DNA of 21,938 nucleotides from Caryophanales bacterium (GTDB lineage: Bacteria; Bacillota; Bacilli; Exiguobacteriales; Exiguobacteriaceae), in the NCBI GenBank assembly GCA_902363455.1, contig CABJAC010000014.1, positions 1-21,938 of the forward strand, in the 5' to 3' direction. Below the pieces are notes generated by a model, which worked only from the letters and a program-made list of their open reading frames with translations, was not told where the DNA came from and did no database searches. The translations under genes were made by a program, and so were the position numbers. Below are positions 1 to 6,206 of the stretch, piece by piece (positions within the stretch are counted from its first letter, which is position 1; the number at the start of each line of letters is the position of its first letter).

Positions 1-105
1 ACGAAGAACGAATTCAAGAAAAATTAGGCTACCTGACACCGAAAAAATATGGTGTACTGGCAGCCTAATCAAGGTGTTTTATGTGTGTCTCATATTGCTA
101 GGTCA
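1..105 (+). mobile_element. Right end of an IS3-family insertion sequence
   Basis: This stretch contains the transposase C-terminus and about 37 non-coding bases up to the sequence CTAGGTCA. Read on the other strand the end starts TGACCTAGCAATATGAGACA, the TG...-type terminus expected of IS3 elements. The exact last base is inferred, because the partner inverted repeat and target duplication are outside the window. Confidence 0.6.
3..68 (+). CDS. IS3-family transposase OrfB, C-terminal end (partial)
   Basis: Only the last 21 codons are inside the window, reading EERIQEKLGYLTPKKYGVLAA and a TAA stop. The pattern 'ER.Q.KLGYL.P..Y' is the usual C-terminus of the DDE transposase OrfB (IS150/IS3 type), which catalyses copy-out/paste-in transposition. 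The DDE catalytic residues lie upstream of the window. The gene is followed within about 40 bases by what looks like the terminal inverted repeat, so the insertion sequence ends here and the following DNA is host sequence. The family call rests on a short stretch but the match is characteristic. Confidence 0.75.
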   Translation, partial: EERIQEKLGYLTPKKYGVLAA

Positions 106-116
106 GTCTAGTACTC

Positions 117-144
117 TTTAAAAGATCCCTAGTCTTTTTATAAT
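117..144 (+). promoter_or_regulatory. Possible sigma-A promoter next to the IS end
   Basis: A perfect TATAAT lies at 139-144, with a weak -35 (TTTAAA, 117-122) 16 bases upstream. It sits immediately outside the IS3 end and would drive the small membrane protein gene starting at 210. The -10 is convincing and the -35 is poor. Confidence 0.4.
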
Positions 145-209
145 AAGATAAATTGTTTCTTGTAAAAGTACACAAAAGATGGAGAGACTTAATACAAGGA
201 GTGGTGAAA

Positions 210-491
210 TTGCGGGAAAAAATTAAAACACCTTCTTATATGAAAAACGTTCCATTTTTTTTAATTGCTGCACTCTTAGCTCCTGTAGCAGTACTCTTGG
301 TATTTTTAAACTGGAATAAGCTCACTTCTCAGATGAGAAGTAATCATCTGACTTTTTCTTTATTAATGACGTTTCTTTATATATCGAAACTGCTTCCGGA
401 TGGAACATTCAAAATCGTCTTCGGGGCACTAACGATGACGCTTATTCTTTTCGTGACGTATATCTTCTTTGGTGGCGGAAGAAAGAAGTGA
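210..491 (+). CDS. Small hypothetical membrane protein
   Basis: The product is a 93-residue protein that I do not recognise. It has three hydrophobic stretches. The first follows a basic N-terminus (residues about 14-34, rich in L, A and V). The second is about residues 48-63, and the third is near the C-terminus (VFGALTMTLILFVTYIFF), followed by a GGGRKK tail. The basic flanks suggest an inner-membrane protein with three helices. I chose the TTG at 210 because AAGGAG (196-201) is 8 bases upstream. An in-frame TTG at 153 has no ribosome binding site, and an ATG at 240 is the alternative. The gene stands alone between the IS3 end and a terminator. Nothing in it or near it indicates function. 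Confidence 0.6.
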   Translation: MREKIKTPSYMKNVPFFLIAALLAPVAVLLVFLNWNKLTSQMRSNHLTFSLLMTFLYISKLLPDGTFKIVFGALTMTLILFVTYIFFGGGRKK

Positions 492-498
492 ACTAGTG

Positions 499-536
499 AT
501 TCCTTTATTGTCCCAAAAGATAAAGGAATTTTTTTG
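499..536 (+). terminator. Rho-independent terminator
   Basis: ATTCCTTTA (499-507) pairs with TAAAGGAAT (521-529) and is followed by TTTTTTT. It sits 8 bases after the stop of the small membrane protein gene. Confidence 0.8.
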
Positions 537-847
537 TACGGAAATGGTATTATCAGAAAAATTGGACATAGTCCTAATTCCTGAAAGGATACATTAAAGA
601 TCGTTGAGAGATACAGACTGAGTAATATGATACGAGACAGTACGTGGTCTCATAACAAAAAGTGATTGCTTTAAATTTTTGATGAAGTAACAATGATTAG
701 AACGTATGTAAGATTATTCGATAAAATCAATCACGGGACGAGGAACAGACACATATAGCCTGTATGTCAAAAAAACTTTACTTTAAGTCAAAAAAACTTT
801 ACTATTTATGTGTAGGGATATTATGGATATTTGAGAGGGGAGATAAC
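537..847. other. Gene-free AT-rich stretch upstream of the first XRE cassette
   Basis: No convincing reading frame is present. The stretch ends in a tandem direct repeat (766-803) and the leader of the XRE gene. An in-frame ATG at 764 would start inside the repeat and give a lysine-rich extension unlike XRE proteins, so I regard it as non-coding. Confidence 0.5.
766..803 (+). repeat. Tandem 17-bp direct repeat, probable operator/promoter region
   Basis: GTCAAAAAAACTTTACT occurs at 766-782 and again, identical, at 787-803, giving a 21-base period (two helical turns). The pair lies 45 bases upstream of the TTG start of the XRE regulator, with a -10-like TATTAT at 819-824. Two identical sites on the same face of the helix fit binding of a dimeric repressor, most simply autoregulation by the adjacent XRE protein. 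The binding is inferred. Confidence 0.5.
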
Positions 848-1075
848 TTGGGCATCAAGAGTGAGGGAACCATCGGGAACAGACTTTCCGTCCTGAGAGC
901 CGAGAAAGGATGGTCGCAGAAGGAACTGGCTGAGAGGGTGGGTGTCAGCAGACAGACCATTATTTCTCTGGAAGGTAACCGCTATAGCCCATCACTGATA
1001 CTGGCATTTGAGATTGCCTATTTGTTTGGCAGGGATATCAACGACGTCTTTCAATACACGCGAGAGGGAGAGTGA
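848..1075 (+). CDS. XRE-family transcriptional regulator, first cassette
   Basis: This is a 75-residue single-domain Cro/C1-type helix-turn-helix protein. The core runs from IGNRLSVLRAEKGWSQ through the recognition helix region VSRQTIISLE to the conserved YSPSLILAFEIA segment, the layout of small Firmicute XRE repressors with no effector domain. The TTG at 848 is chosen because GAGGGGAGA lies 6-7 bases upstream. The in-frame ATG at 764 starts inside a direct repeat and has no ribosome binding site. The stop is 5 bases before the downstream membrane protein ATG, so the two form a translationally close pair. It probably represses its own operon through the repeats at 766-803. About half of its residues match the second XRE protein at 5999. 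Confidence 0.85.
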   Translation: MGIKSEGTIGNRLSVLRAEKGWSQKELAERVGVSRQTIISLEGNRYSPSLILAFEIAYLFGRDINDVFQYTREGE

Positions 1076-1080
1076 GGAGA

Positions 1081-1368
1081 ATGATGATAAATATCATATT
1101 GATACCGATTTTTCTAATATGCTTGTTTGTTTGCTTAAAGTTCAGTTTCGGGAAGGAAGGGAAGGACGAACGAGGACAACGAATTACTTCGACCGCCTAT
1201 ACTTATTCGTTCCCTTTATTTCCGATTGGCTTTTTGTTAATTGAGATATACCACCGGCATATCATTCATTTGAGCTTCGTAGATTATAGAAACTTTATTG
1301 GATTGCTGATTCCGCTAATTTTCATCGTTCAAGGACTGGTTATCATTACGCTCAAGAGACGAATCTGA
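1081..1368 (+). CDS. Small membrane protein with KEGKDERG motif, partner of XRE
   Basis: The product has 95 residues. A hydrophobic N-terminal helix (about 3-22) is followed by a charged loop carrying KEGKDERG (about 27-34), then two further hydrophobic segments and a basic end (KRRI). The motif and layout recur in the partner of the second XRE gene at 6207. Charged DER motifs after the first helix are seen in DUF2178-type small membrane proteins, but I am not certain of that assignment. The ATG at 1081 or 1084 is served by GAGGGAG and GAGGAGA just upstream. In paired XRE/membrane genes the membrane protein may antagonise the regulator or protect the envelope; neither is shown here. Confidence 0.75.
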   Translation: MMINIILIPIFLICLFVCLKFSFGKEGKDERGQRITSTAYTYSFPLFPIGFLLIEIYHRHIIHLSFVDYRNFIGLLIPLIFIVQGLVIITLKRRI

Positions 1369-1553
1369 ATGAACAATCGATTCAATATCGTATTCAATTC
1401 TACAACGAAGGTTGATCACAACAACTTTTAAATGGTTTAAGTCCCTTAAAATTTAAGACATAAGTCGTTTGAAATTTTTGCTTTATTTTGTCTGTCTACT
1501 TGATGAGGAGCAGTTCATAAAAAACATTTAATATACAAATTTTGATTAGAAAT

Positions 1554-2033
1554 TCATTCCTCTAATAAAGTATATGGAATGTGGTGAATGAACTTATCTA
1601 ACTGAACATTGAAGTAAGTTTCAATGTCTGACTTTAGCCTCTGTTCTAGGTCAAGTAAGGATGAAACTAACATGTCTAACGGAAATACATTATATCGATC
1701 ACTTTCACCCCATATAGACTTAATTCGACCTTGATTAGAGAAGGGAATCATCGAAATGATGGCTCCTTTTTCGTTTGCATCAAATTCAACTGAGTAGTAA
1801 TGAAATTCAGGAACTGACGTTTCCGTTATTTTTTCTTTCCAACGGTATAGAGATTTATAAAACTCTAAAATGGACAATGAGGTTTCTAAATAAATGTCAT
1901 CGTTCATTGTTATAGTGAACGATGATTCGATTGAAAGAATGGCTGGGATATCCTTTGCAGAACGATTTGAAAGAGCAGCAGGTTGATTTAAAAATGTATA
2001 CGCAAACATTACTTGATTAGGGGTACTACTCAT
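1554..2033 (-). CDS. Hypothetical protein, DUF7878-like
   Basis: This is a 159-residue soluble acidic protein. Visible features are FAYTFLNQPAALSNRSAKDIP near the N-terminus, a region describing a small beta-rich domain (YYSVEFDANEKGAIISMIP), and a C-terminal amphipathic stretch LDLEQRLKSDIETYF. It resembles the uncharacterised DUF7878 group of Bacillales proteins; this is from memory and moderate at best. No membrane segment or signal peptide is seen. The start is uncertain. The ATG at 2033 has AAAGGA 15 bases upstream, which is long, whereas an ATG at 2046 close to that site runs into a stop after six codons. Proteins of this size and style often sit among immunity-like genes. Confidence 0.6.
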   Translation of the reverse strand: MSSTPNQVMFAYTFLNQPAALSNRSAKDIPAILSIESSFTITMNDDIYLETSLSILEFYKSLYRWKEKITETSVPEFHYYSVEFDANEKGAIISMIPFSNQGRIKSIWGESDRYNVFPLDMLVSSLLDLEQRLKSDIETYFNVQLDKFIHHIPYTLLEE

Positions 2034-2221
2034 ATTTTACTGTCATATCCTTTCAAAGACGCTTTAGTTACTTCCTGAATCGTTTGTCTTCTGACGTGGC
2101 TTGAAGGACATCGAGAAAACGATATTACGTACGATTTCAGAGATGATAGACGTACAGATTTCGATAATCAATTGAATCTCTCCTCTTTTGTATTGATTTC
2201 TTCTTCAGTATAGTCATTCTG

Positions 2222-2242
2222 AATTATCAATTTTTGATAATT
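2222..2242. promoter_or_regulatory. Perfect 9-bp-arm palindrome
   Basis: AATTATCAA (2222-2230), TTT, then TTGATAATT (2234-2242). The short loop and absence of a U-tract argue against a terminator and fit a protein-binding operator. The AT-rich content makes chance occurrence possible. No regulator can be assigned. Confidence 0.35.
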
Positions 2243-2256
2243 ATTGCTGACTTATG

Positions 2257-2309
2257 ATGAAAGAACCTGATAAACACGTGATGAAATTTATCTATGTGCG
2301 TTCTTTCAT
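2257..2309. repeat. 10-bp inverted repeat
   Basis: ATGAAAGAAC (2257-2266) is matched by its exact reverse complement GTTCTTTCAT (2300-2309), 33 bases apart. It could be the remains of a small mobile element or a folded RNA. Confidence 0.35.
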
Positions 2310-2451
2310 ATGGAGACTTCTAGTATTGACAGATGAGCGTGCTTTGAATATCGGAGAGAGGACATGTGGCTTTATTGAATCGAAAGGCTCAATAGGTAGA
2401 TATATGTAAGGGGTTTGGAGATGGTGAAACCATTAAAAAGATTTCATTCAA

Positions 2452-2781
2452 CTACTGATGTATATCTTCCCTATCTATATGTACATGGATCATTTTTAGT
2501 TGTTTTATCAAAAGATTTTTTTCTAAAGGTTCGTTTTCATTTGGACCAGGTTCAAAGGCATAAGCACTAAATACTTTTGCACCATCTTCAATCCAGTTAT
2601 TTCGATAAAGAGTATGAGCTTCTATTCTCGTCAAAAATTGACCCTCGTTAATTTCTACATCATCATCTACTCCAAATTGAAAACCGCAGCAACTACAAAG
2701 TTCGTAGGATGCGTCATTGTTAGAGTAATAAGAAGGTTCGTCCAATTTATCATAGCCGCAAACTGGGCATACATATGTCAT
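2452..2781 (-). CDS. CPCC-type cysteine-rich zinc-ribbon protein
   Basis: The 109-residue protein starts MTYVCPVCGYDKL and continues with a second cysteine cluster, CSCCGFQFG, at about residues 29-37. The two pairs should bind one zinc in a ribbon. A C-terminal acidic and helical part follows (GPNENEPLEKNLLIKQL). This layout matches the Cys_rich_CPCC-like group, small soluble proteins common in Bacillales and often placed among toxin/immunity loci; their function is not established. The start is firm: GAGGTGATC lies a few bases upstream of the ATG at 2781. It is a lone gene on the minus strand, divergent from the interrupted gene at 3049. Confidence 0.75.
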   Translation of the reverse strand: MTYVCPVCGYDKLDEPSYYSNNDASYELCSCCGFQFGVDDDVEINEGQFLTRIEAHTLYRNNWIEDGAKVFSAYAFEPGPNENEPLEKNLLIKQLKMIHVHIDREDIHQ

Positions 2782-2962
2782 CTGATCACCTCGTTGTATA
2801 AAATTATTAATCGATAGACCATGCGTTGTATCGTATTAACTACTCGGGTCAGTCGACGTTTAAGATATCGCAATACAAAAGAGAAAGACTACCAGAAGTT
2901 TTTAAATAGTCTCAAACACTAGGTCGTTCAACTGAAATTAGAGAAAATAATATGATAATTTG

Positions 2963-2968
2963 TATAAT
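2963..2968 (+). promoter_or_regulatory. Possible -10 element upstream of the interrupted gene
   Basis: A perfect TATAAT (2963-2968) lies upstream of the gene at 3049, but no good -35 is found at normal spacing. If used, it would place the 3005-3031 hairpin in the untranslated leader. Confidence 0.3.
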
Positions 2969-3004
2969 AATTGAGATTAAGTTTAATAGTAATAAAACTT
3001 CTGA

Positions 3005-3031
3005 AATCAAGCAAGATTATCTTGCTTGATT
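3005..3031 (+). promoter_or_regulatory. Perfect hairpin in the leader of the interrupted gene
   Basis: AATCAAGCAAGAT (3005-3017) and ATCTTGCTTGATT (3019-3031) are exact complements around one base, giving a 13-bp arm. CCTTTT follows, then the ribosome binding site GGGGG (3038-3042) and the ATG at 3049. No plus-strand gene lies upstream for it to terminate, so it may be an attenuator or mRNA-stability hairpin. Confidence 0.5.
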
Positions 3032-3048
3032 CCTTTTGGGGGTTCTAA

Positions 3049-3222
3049 ATGACAATCGAAGTGATTAAAAATATTAGCGTTTTATTTCGCGAAGAAGCGC
3101 AGCTACCAGTTCCATTGTTGGACTATCTTGAACTAAATGATTTACGAATCAATGAACTTCTGGAATATGAAGATAGGAATGGTGAATTTATCAAAATTAG
3201 GCGAGAATACTCCCACTTCTAA
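3049..3222 (+). pseudogene. 5' half of a small gene split by an IS200/IS605 element
   Basis: The reading frame starts MTIEVIKNISVLFREEAQLP, with GGGGG 6 bases upstream of the ATG, and follows host sequence to codon 53 (...KIRRE, ending at 3207). It then enters the left end of the TnpB element and stops at TAA 3220-3222. The missing 3' part resumes after the element at about 4558-4659 in a matching frame. Joining the two gives a soluble, acidic, helix-rich protein of about 86 residues. I do not recognise the family. Its size and setting resemble immunity-like proteins, but that is only context. The element makes this copy non-functional unless it excises. Confidence 0.7.
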
Positions 3223-3255
3223 ACGTTAAGGGCGAAGCCCTAGTGAAAGTGGGAG
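3210..3255 (+). repeat. Left-end subterminal hairpin of the TnpB element
   Basis: CTCCCACTT (3210-3218) pairs with AAGTGGGAG (3247-3255). A second small stem, AGGGC-GAA-GCCCT (3229-3241), sits inside the loop. This structure is the kind recognised by TnpA on single-stranded ends. Confidence 0.75.
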
Positions 3256-3306
3256 ATGAATCGCCAGCCTGTTTTTCGGGTATATTCTCTTTGAAGGAGG
3301 TGAAAA

Positions 3307-4482
3307 ATGGTGTTGAAGCACAAGGCCTACAAATTCAGAATCTACCCCACAAAAGAGCAGGAAATCCTGATCGCGAAGACGATCGGGTGTTCGCGCTTCA
3401 TCTTCAACCACTTCTTGGCGAAGTGGGAGGAAACGTACAAGACCACTGGAAAAGGACTGTCCTACGGTTCTTGTTCCAAAGAAATTCCTTTGTTGAAGCA
3501 GGAGTTCGACTGGTTGAAGGAAGTGGATAGTACATCTGTTCAGATCAGCGTCAAACATCTTGCTGATGCGTTTGACCGCTTCTTCAAGAAGCAGAACGAA
3601 CGTCCTCGTTTCAAGTCCAAGCGCAATCCCGTCCAGTCGTACAAGACCAACATCCAAGGCAAAAACCAGCTTCCTGAAGTCTCGATTGGATGCAACAAGC
3701 TCAAACTTCCGAAGCTGAAATGGGTACGTTTCGCCCATTCGAAACAGATCACAGGCCGTATCTTGAACGCCACGATTCGACGTAACGCTTCAGGCAAATA
3801 TTTCGTCTCCCTGCTCGTCGAGCAGGAGATCAACGAACTGCCGAAGACCGGTTCATCCGTTGGCGTCGACGTTGGACTCAAGAACTTCGCCATCCTCTCG
3901 GACGGCGCGGTATACAAGAACGACCACTACTTCCGTTCGCTCGAGAAGAAACTGGTGCGCGAACAGCGTAAGCTCTCCCGCCGTCAGCTCATCGCCTTGA
4001 ATAAGAAAGTGAAGCTTTCCGAGTCTAAGAATTATCAGAAGCAGAAACGGAAAGTCGCCCGTATCCACGAGAAGATTGCCAACAAGCGCACCGACTTCCT
4101 GCACAAGGTATCGACCGAGATCGTCAAAAGCCACGACGTCATCGGCATCGAGACCTTGCAGGTGAAGAACATGCAGAAGAACCGCAAGTTGAGCAAGGCC
4201 ATCTCGGACGTCAGCTGGTCGGAGTTCTTCCGCATGCTGGAGTACAAGGCAGACTGGTACGGGAAGACCGTCGTGAAGGTTGGCAAGACCTTTGCTTCGA
4301 GCCAATTGTGCTCCAGTTGCGGACATCAACACAAAGACGTAAAACATCTAGGCTTGCGTGAATGGACATGTCCGAGTTGCGGGATCCATCACGACCGGGA
4401 TGTGAATGCAGGACTGAATCTCAAACAAGAAGCTGAACGCATCTTAGCTTCTTCAACCGTCGGGACGACGGGGTTAGCCTGA
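3307..4482 (+). CDS. tnpB: RNA-guided nuclease TnpB (IS200/IS605 accessory protein)
   Basis: The protein has 391 residues, full length for the family. It starts with the HTH-containing N-terminus ([16 protein letters not shown]). The RuvC-like catalytic residues are all present: D188 in [10 protein letters not shown]282 in [10 protein letters not shown] and D365 in [11 protein letters not shown]. The zinc ribbon is CSSC (335-338) and CPSC (355-358). TnpB proteins bind an RNA from the element's right end and cut DNA next to a target-adjacent motif, which helps the element persist at its site. The ribosome binding site AAGGAGGTGA and the ATG at 3307 are clear. Intact active-site residues suggest it may be active. 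Several antisense frames overlap it but are mirror artefacts of GC-rich coding. Confidence 0.95.
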   Translation: MVLKHKAYKFRIYPTKEQEILIAKTIGCSRFIFNHFLAKWEETYKTTGKGLSYGSCSKEIPLLKQEFDWLKEVDSTSVQISVKHLADAFDRFFKKQNERPRFKSKRNPVQSYKTNIQGKNQLPEVSIGCNKLKLPKLKWVRFAHSKQITGRILNATIRRNASGKYFVSLLVEQEINELPKTGSSVGVDVGLKNFAILSDGAVYKNDHYFRSLEKKLVREQRKLSRRQLIALNKKVKLSESKNYQKQKRKVARIHEKIANKRTDFLHKVSTEIVKSHDVIGIETLQVKNMQKNRKLSKAISDVSWSEFFRMLEYKADWYGKTVVKVGKTFASSQLCSSCGHQHKDVKHLGLREWTCPSCGIHHDRDVNAGLNLKQEAERILASSTVGTTGLA

Positions 4483-4557
4483 TCAATTTTCGACCGGTAG
4501 GTCGGATAACTCAGGAATCCTCCACCTCTGAGCAAAGCGTAGGTGGAGGTAGTTCAA
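4400..4557 (+). ncRNA. Predicted omega (reRNA) guide scaffold at the right end of the TnpB element
   Basis: By analogy with characterised TnpB systems, the guide RNA scaffold covers the 3' end of tnpB and the right end of the element. The guide is then the host sequence just beyond the right end. Here two stems are visible: CGACC-GGTA-GGTCG near 4490-4503, and CCTCCACCT/AGGTGGAGG (4519-4527 and 4541-4549). The 5' boundary is a guess. Confidence 0.45.
4519..4549 (+). repeat. Right-end subterminal hairpin of the TnpB element
   Basis: CCTCCACCT (4519-4527) and AGGTGGAGG (4541-4549) form a perfect 9-bp stem with a 13-base loop, followed by TAGTTCAA at the predicted element end. Confidence 0.75.
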
Positions 4558-4659
4558 TTTGACCAGGAGATGGAAAAATGGATTCAGATTCCGGCTTCTC
4601 TCGACATCATCGAAAAAGTAATTCGGGCATTATCTAACGTAAGTTTAAGAGAAGATTGA
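4558..4659 (+). pseudogene. 3' half of the small gene split by the TnpB element
   Basis: Immediately after the right end the frame reads FDQEMEKWIQIPASLDIIEK and on to VSLRED, ending in TGA at 4657-4659. It has no start codon or ribosome binding site of its own. It continues the frame broken at about 3207 if the element is removed, giving ...KIRRE-(F/Y)-DQEMEKW... in the restored protein. It is the C-terminal third of an unrecognised protein of about 86 residues. Confidence 0.7.
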
Positions 4660-4714
4660 AATCCGTTTACTAAGTAACCATCCTGCAATGATAAATTTTT
4701 TCGGCATGTATGTA

Positions 4715-5683
4715 TCATTCCAGAACATCTTGGTACTTGTAGCCCTTTAAAATATCGTGTTGATTTGCAAATGTCCATTCCGATATGGAACGGTCAGGAT
4801 TCGTTTTAAAGTAGTGATCCATGATATCCCGTCCTAAGATATAGTTACTCCATTGGGGAATATCCTTTTGTTGGTTACCGCCTGCAACTTCTTCATAAGT
4901 AGCTTCACCGCTCTCGATCAGACTTGCTACATGTTTCTTGGTCTTGTCATCCATCGGTACGTTCCACGGCGTTGAAACACCCTTGACGACACGATCGGCA
5001 AAGGCATCCGCCTTGCCTTCGGTGATGATGGAATCAAGAATCGCATTCATTTGATATTCAGGTGTATCATGAAGGACCAAGTGATGGTATTCATGCGCGA
5101 TTGAATAGGCAAGTATATTTTTATCAAAGTTTGTATCGAGATACAGAATGAACGTATCTTTATATGCTCCGGCAAATACTCCCTTCATGGATTCACTCAT
5201 AGAAAAATACTCCGAGTTGGTAGGTGCGATGAAAATCGTACTTTTCTTTTTAGGAAGTATCTTATTTGCAGCGGTGTAGTTTTTTATAATGATATCTTTG
5301 ATTTCGTCATGATGTTTCATCAACTCGTTTGTCCGATCCACCAGTTCTTGCTCGTAAGCAGTTGATTGCAACAAAAAGTAGCCTTTTAAACTAGTTGTAT
5401 CAAAGTTTTCTTTCTTTCCGATCTCCTCTATGTAACCAAGAACGTGTTTCGCGTAATTTTTTACATCCATTTCTGAAGTATCGGCTTTAAGAGATGCCTT
5501 CAAATAGTTTTGATAGGGCGCATAAAGCGGCACGATGTTTAATTCACTATCCTTACCGATCTTCACAGTTTCCGGTTTGAATTCTTTACTTTCGGAATGT
5601 GTCACTGTTTTTTCTGTTTCGTCTGTACAGGATGCTAACAGCAGGAATTGGATGCAAAGCAAAGGGGCGATTACTTTTTTCAA
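4715..5683 (-). CDS. DUF2268-like lipoprotein, predicted zinc metallopeptidase
   Basis: The product has 322 residues from the TTG at 5683, chosen because GGAGGT lies 7 bases upstream; the in-frame ATG at 5698 overlaps that site. A signal peptide with lipobox LLASC puts the acylated cysteine at residue 19, so it should be anchored outside the membrane. The peptidase motif HEYHH (H197, E198, H201) is followed about 20 residues later by EGKADAFAD, where E222 is the likely third zinc ligand. This is the layout of the DUF2268/YjaZ-type predicted Zn-dependent proteases. A promoter with extended -10 is visible upstream (5765-5793) with a palindrome over its -35. It is divergent from the second XRE cassette. 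Substrate is unknown. Confidence 0.8.
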   Translation of the reverse strand: MKKVIAPLLCIQFLLLASCTDETEKTVTHSESKEFKPETVKIGKDSELNIVPLYAPYQNYLKASLKADTSEMDVKNYAKHVLGYIEEIGKKENFDTTSLKGYFLLQSTAYEQELVDRTNELMKHHDEIKDIIIKNYTAANKILPKKKSTIFIAPTNSEYFSMSESMKGVFAGAYKDTFILYLDTNFDKNILAYSIAHEYHHLVLHDTPEYQMNAILDSIITEGKADAFADRVVKGVSTPWNVPMDDKTKKHVASLIESGEATYEEVAGGNQQKDIPQWSNYILGRDIMDHYFKTNPDRSISEWTFANQHDILKGYKYQDVLE

Positions 5684-5764
5684 CGGGATGACCTCCATCT
5701 CTTTTCAATAATTGCATTTTTCACTAGTACAAAGTGTTCTGTTTCTTGATTACACTTCGCATTA

Positions 5765-5793
5765 ATTTTACCATTTTTTATTTTAAAATACAA
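5765..5793 (-). promoter_or_regulatory. Extended -10 promoter of the lipoprotein peptidase gene
   Basis: On the minus strand, -35 TTGTAT (5793-5788), a 17-base spacer ending in TGG, and -10 TAAAAT (5770-5765). The TGG before the -10 is an extended -10 element. Confidence 0.6.
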
Positions 5794-5801
5794 AATTTGT
5801 A
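5789..5801. promoter_or_regulatory. Palindrome overlapping the -35 of the peptidase promoter
   Basis: TACAAA (5789-5794), A, TTTGTA (5796-5801) is a perfect dyad that covers the -35 box of the minus-strand promoter. The position fits a repressor operator. The XRE protein encoded at 5999 is the nearest candidate, and TACAAAAAGTTTG, a partial match, occurs at 5934-5946 just before that gene. The regulator assignment is inferred. Confidence 0.4.
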
Positions 5802-5998
5802 ATTTTAAATCGGTTTTTTATTGCTAAGTAAGGATTGTTGAAAGATGGAGATAATCATCAAAACTAAGAAATTATTTTAAAAGCAAAAAATAGAGTGAAG
5901 TAATTTATTTTAATCTTTTTGTCAAAAATACTATACAAAAAGTTTGAAATAAATTACTTTTAAAGTACGGAATCATACCAAAGAAAGGAAGAGGGGAA

Positions 5999-6202
5999 TT
6001 GCTGGACAACAAAATTGCTATGTATAGAGCTGAAAAAAGATGGACACAACAGTACTTGGCTGAAATCGTTGATGTAAGCAGGCAGACGATAACAAACATA
6101 GAAAAAAATAAATATAATCCATCTTTGGTACTCGCATTTAAAATAGCGAATGCATTTGATAAAAGCATAATAGAATTATTTACTTATGAGGAGGCAGATT
6201 AA
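5999..6202 (+). CDS. XRE-family transcriptional regulator, second cassette
   Basis: This is a 67-residue single-domain Cro/C1-type HTH protein starting LDNKIAMYRAEKRWTQQYLA, with VSRQTITNIEKNKY as the recognition region and PSLVLAFKIA following. It starts at TTG 5999 behind AAAGGAAGAGGGG. It is paralogous to the regulator at 848: about half the residues are identical, including RAEK.W.Q, VSRQTI and PSL.LAF.IA. It is followed four bases later by a small membrane protein, the same arrangement as in the first cassette. It probably regulates its own operon. It has no ligand-binding domain, so any signal must come from a partner, perhaps the membrane protein. Confidence 0.85.
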   Translation: MLDNKIAMYRAEKRWTQQYLAEIVDVSRQTITNIEKNKYNPSLVLAFKIANAFDKSIIELFTYEEAD

Positions 6203-6206
6203 TTAA

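Larger units (their letters stand above)
2034..2451. other. Gene-free stretch with two inverted repeats
   Basis: I see no coding sequence in these 418 bases. They hold a perfect short palindrome (2222-2242) and a wider pair of 10-base inverted arms (2257-2266 and 2300-2309). Upstream signals for the minus-strand gene ending at 1554 must lie at the left edge. The rest could be decayed sequence. Confidence 0.5.
3208..4557 (+). mobile_element. IS200/IS605-type element carrying only tnpB (IS1341-like)
   Basis: The element contains tnpB but no tnpA. It is bounded by imperfect subterminal hairpins rather than terminal inverted repeats, as is typical of this family. The left end begins within 3208-3211 and the right end within 4557-4560. 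The flanking host gene rejoins in frame when the two junctions are closed, with no target duplication, as expected for IS200/IS605 insertion. Exact junction bases are ambiguous by three because of local similarity. It is richer in GC than the host gene it interrupts. Movement would need a TnpA supplied in trans. Confidence 0.8.
5684..5998. other. AT-rich divergent intergenic region
   Basis: This region separates the minus-strand peptidase from the plus-strand XRE cassette. It holds the peptidase promoter and palindrome. Signals for the plus-strand cassette are not clear beyond TTTTTGTCAAAAATACTATA at about 5916-5935, which resembles the repeat upstream of the first cassette. No gene is seen. 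Confidence 0.5.

Noticed and set aside
537..763. ATG at 764 as the start of the first XRE protein with a 28-residue extension
   Set aside because: It lies inside a tandem repeat with no ribosome binding site, and the extension does not resemble XRE N-termini. TTG 848 has a strong site.
3226..4347. Long open frames antisense to or overlapping tnpB (3226-3738, 3540-3917 and 3853-4347 on the minus strand; 3243-3530 on the plus strand)
   Set aside because: They mirror the GC-rich codon use of tnpB, have no ribosome binding sites and show no family features.
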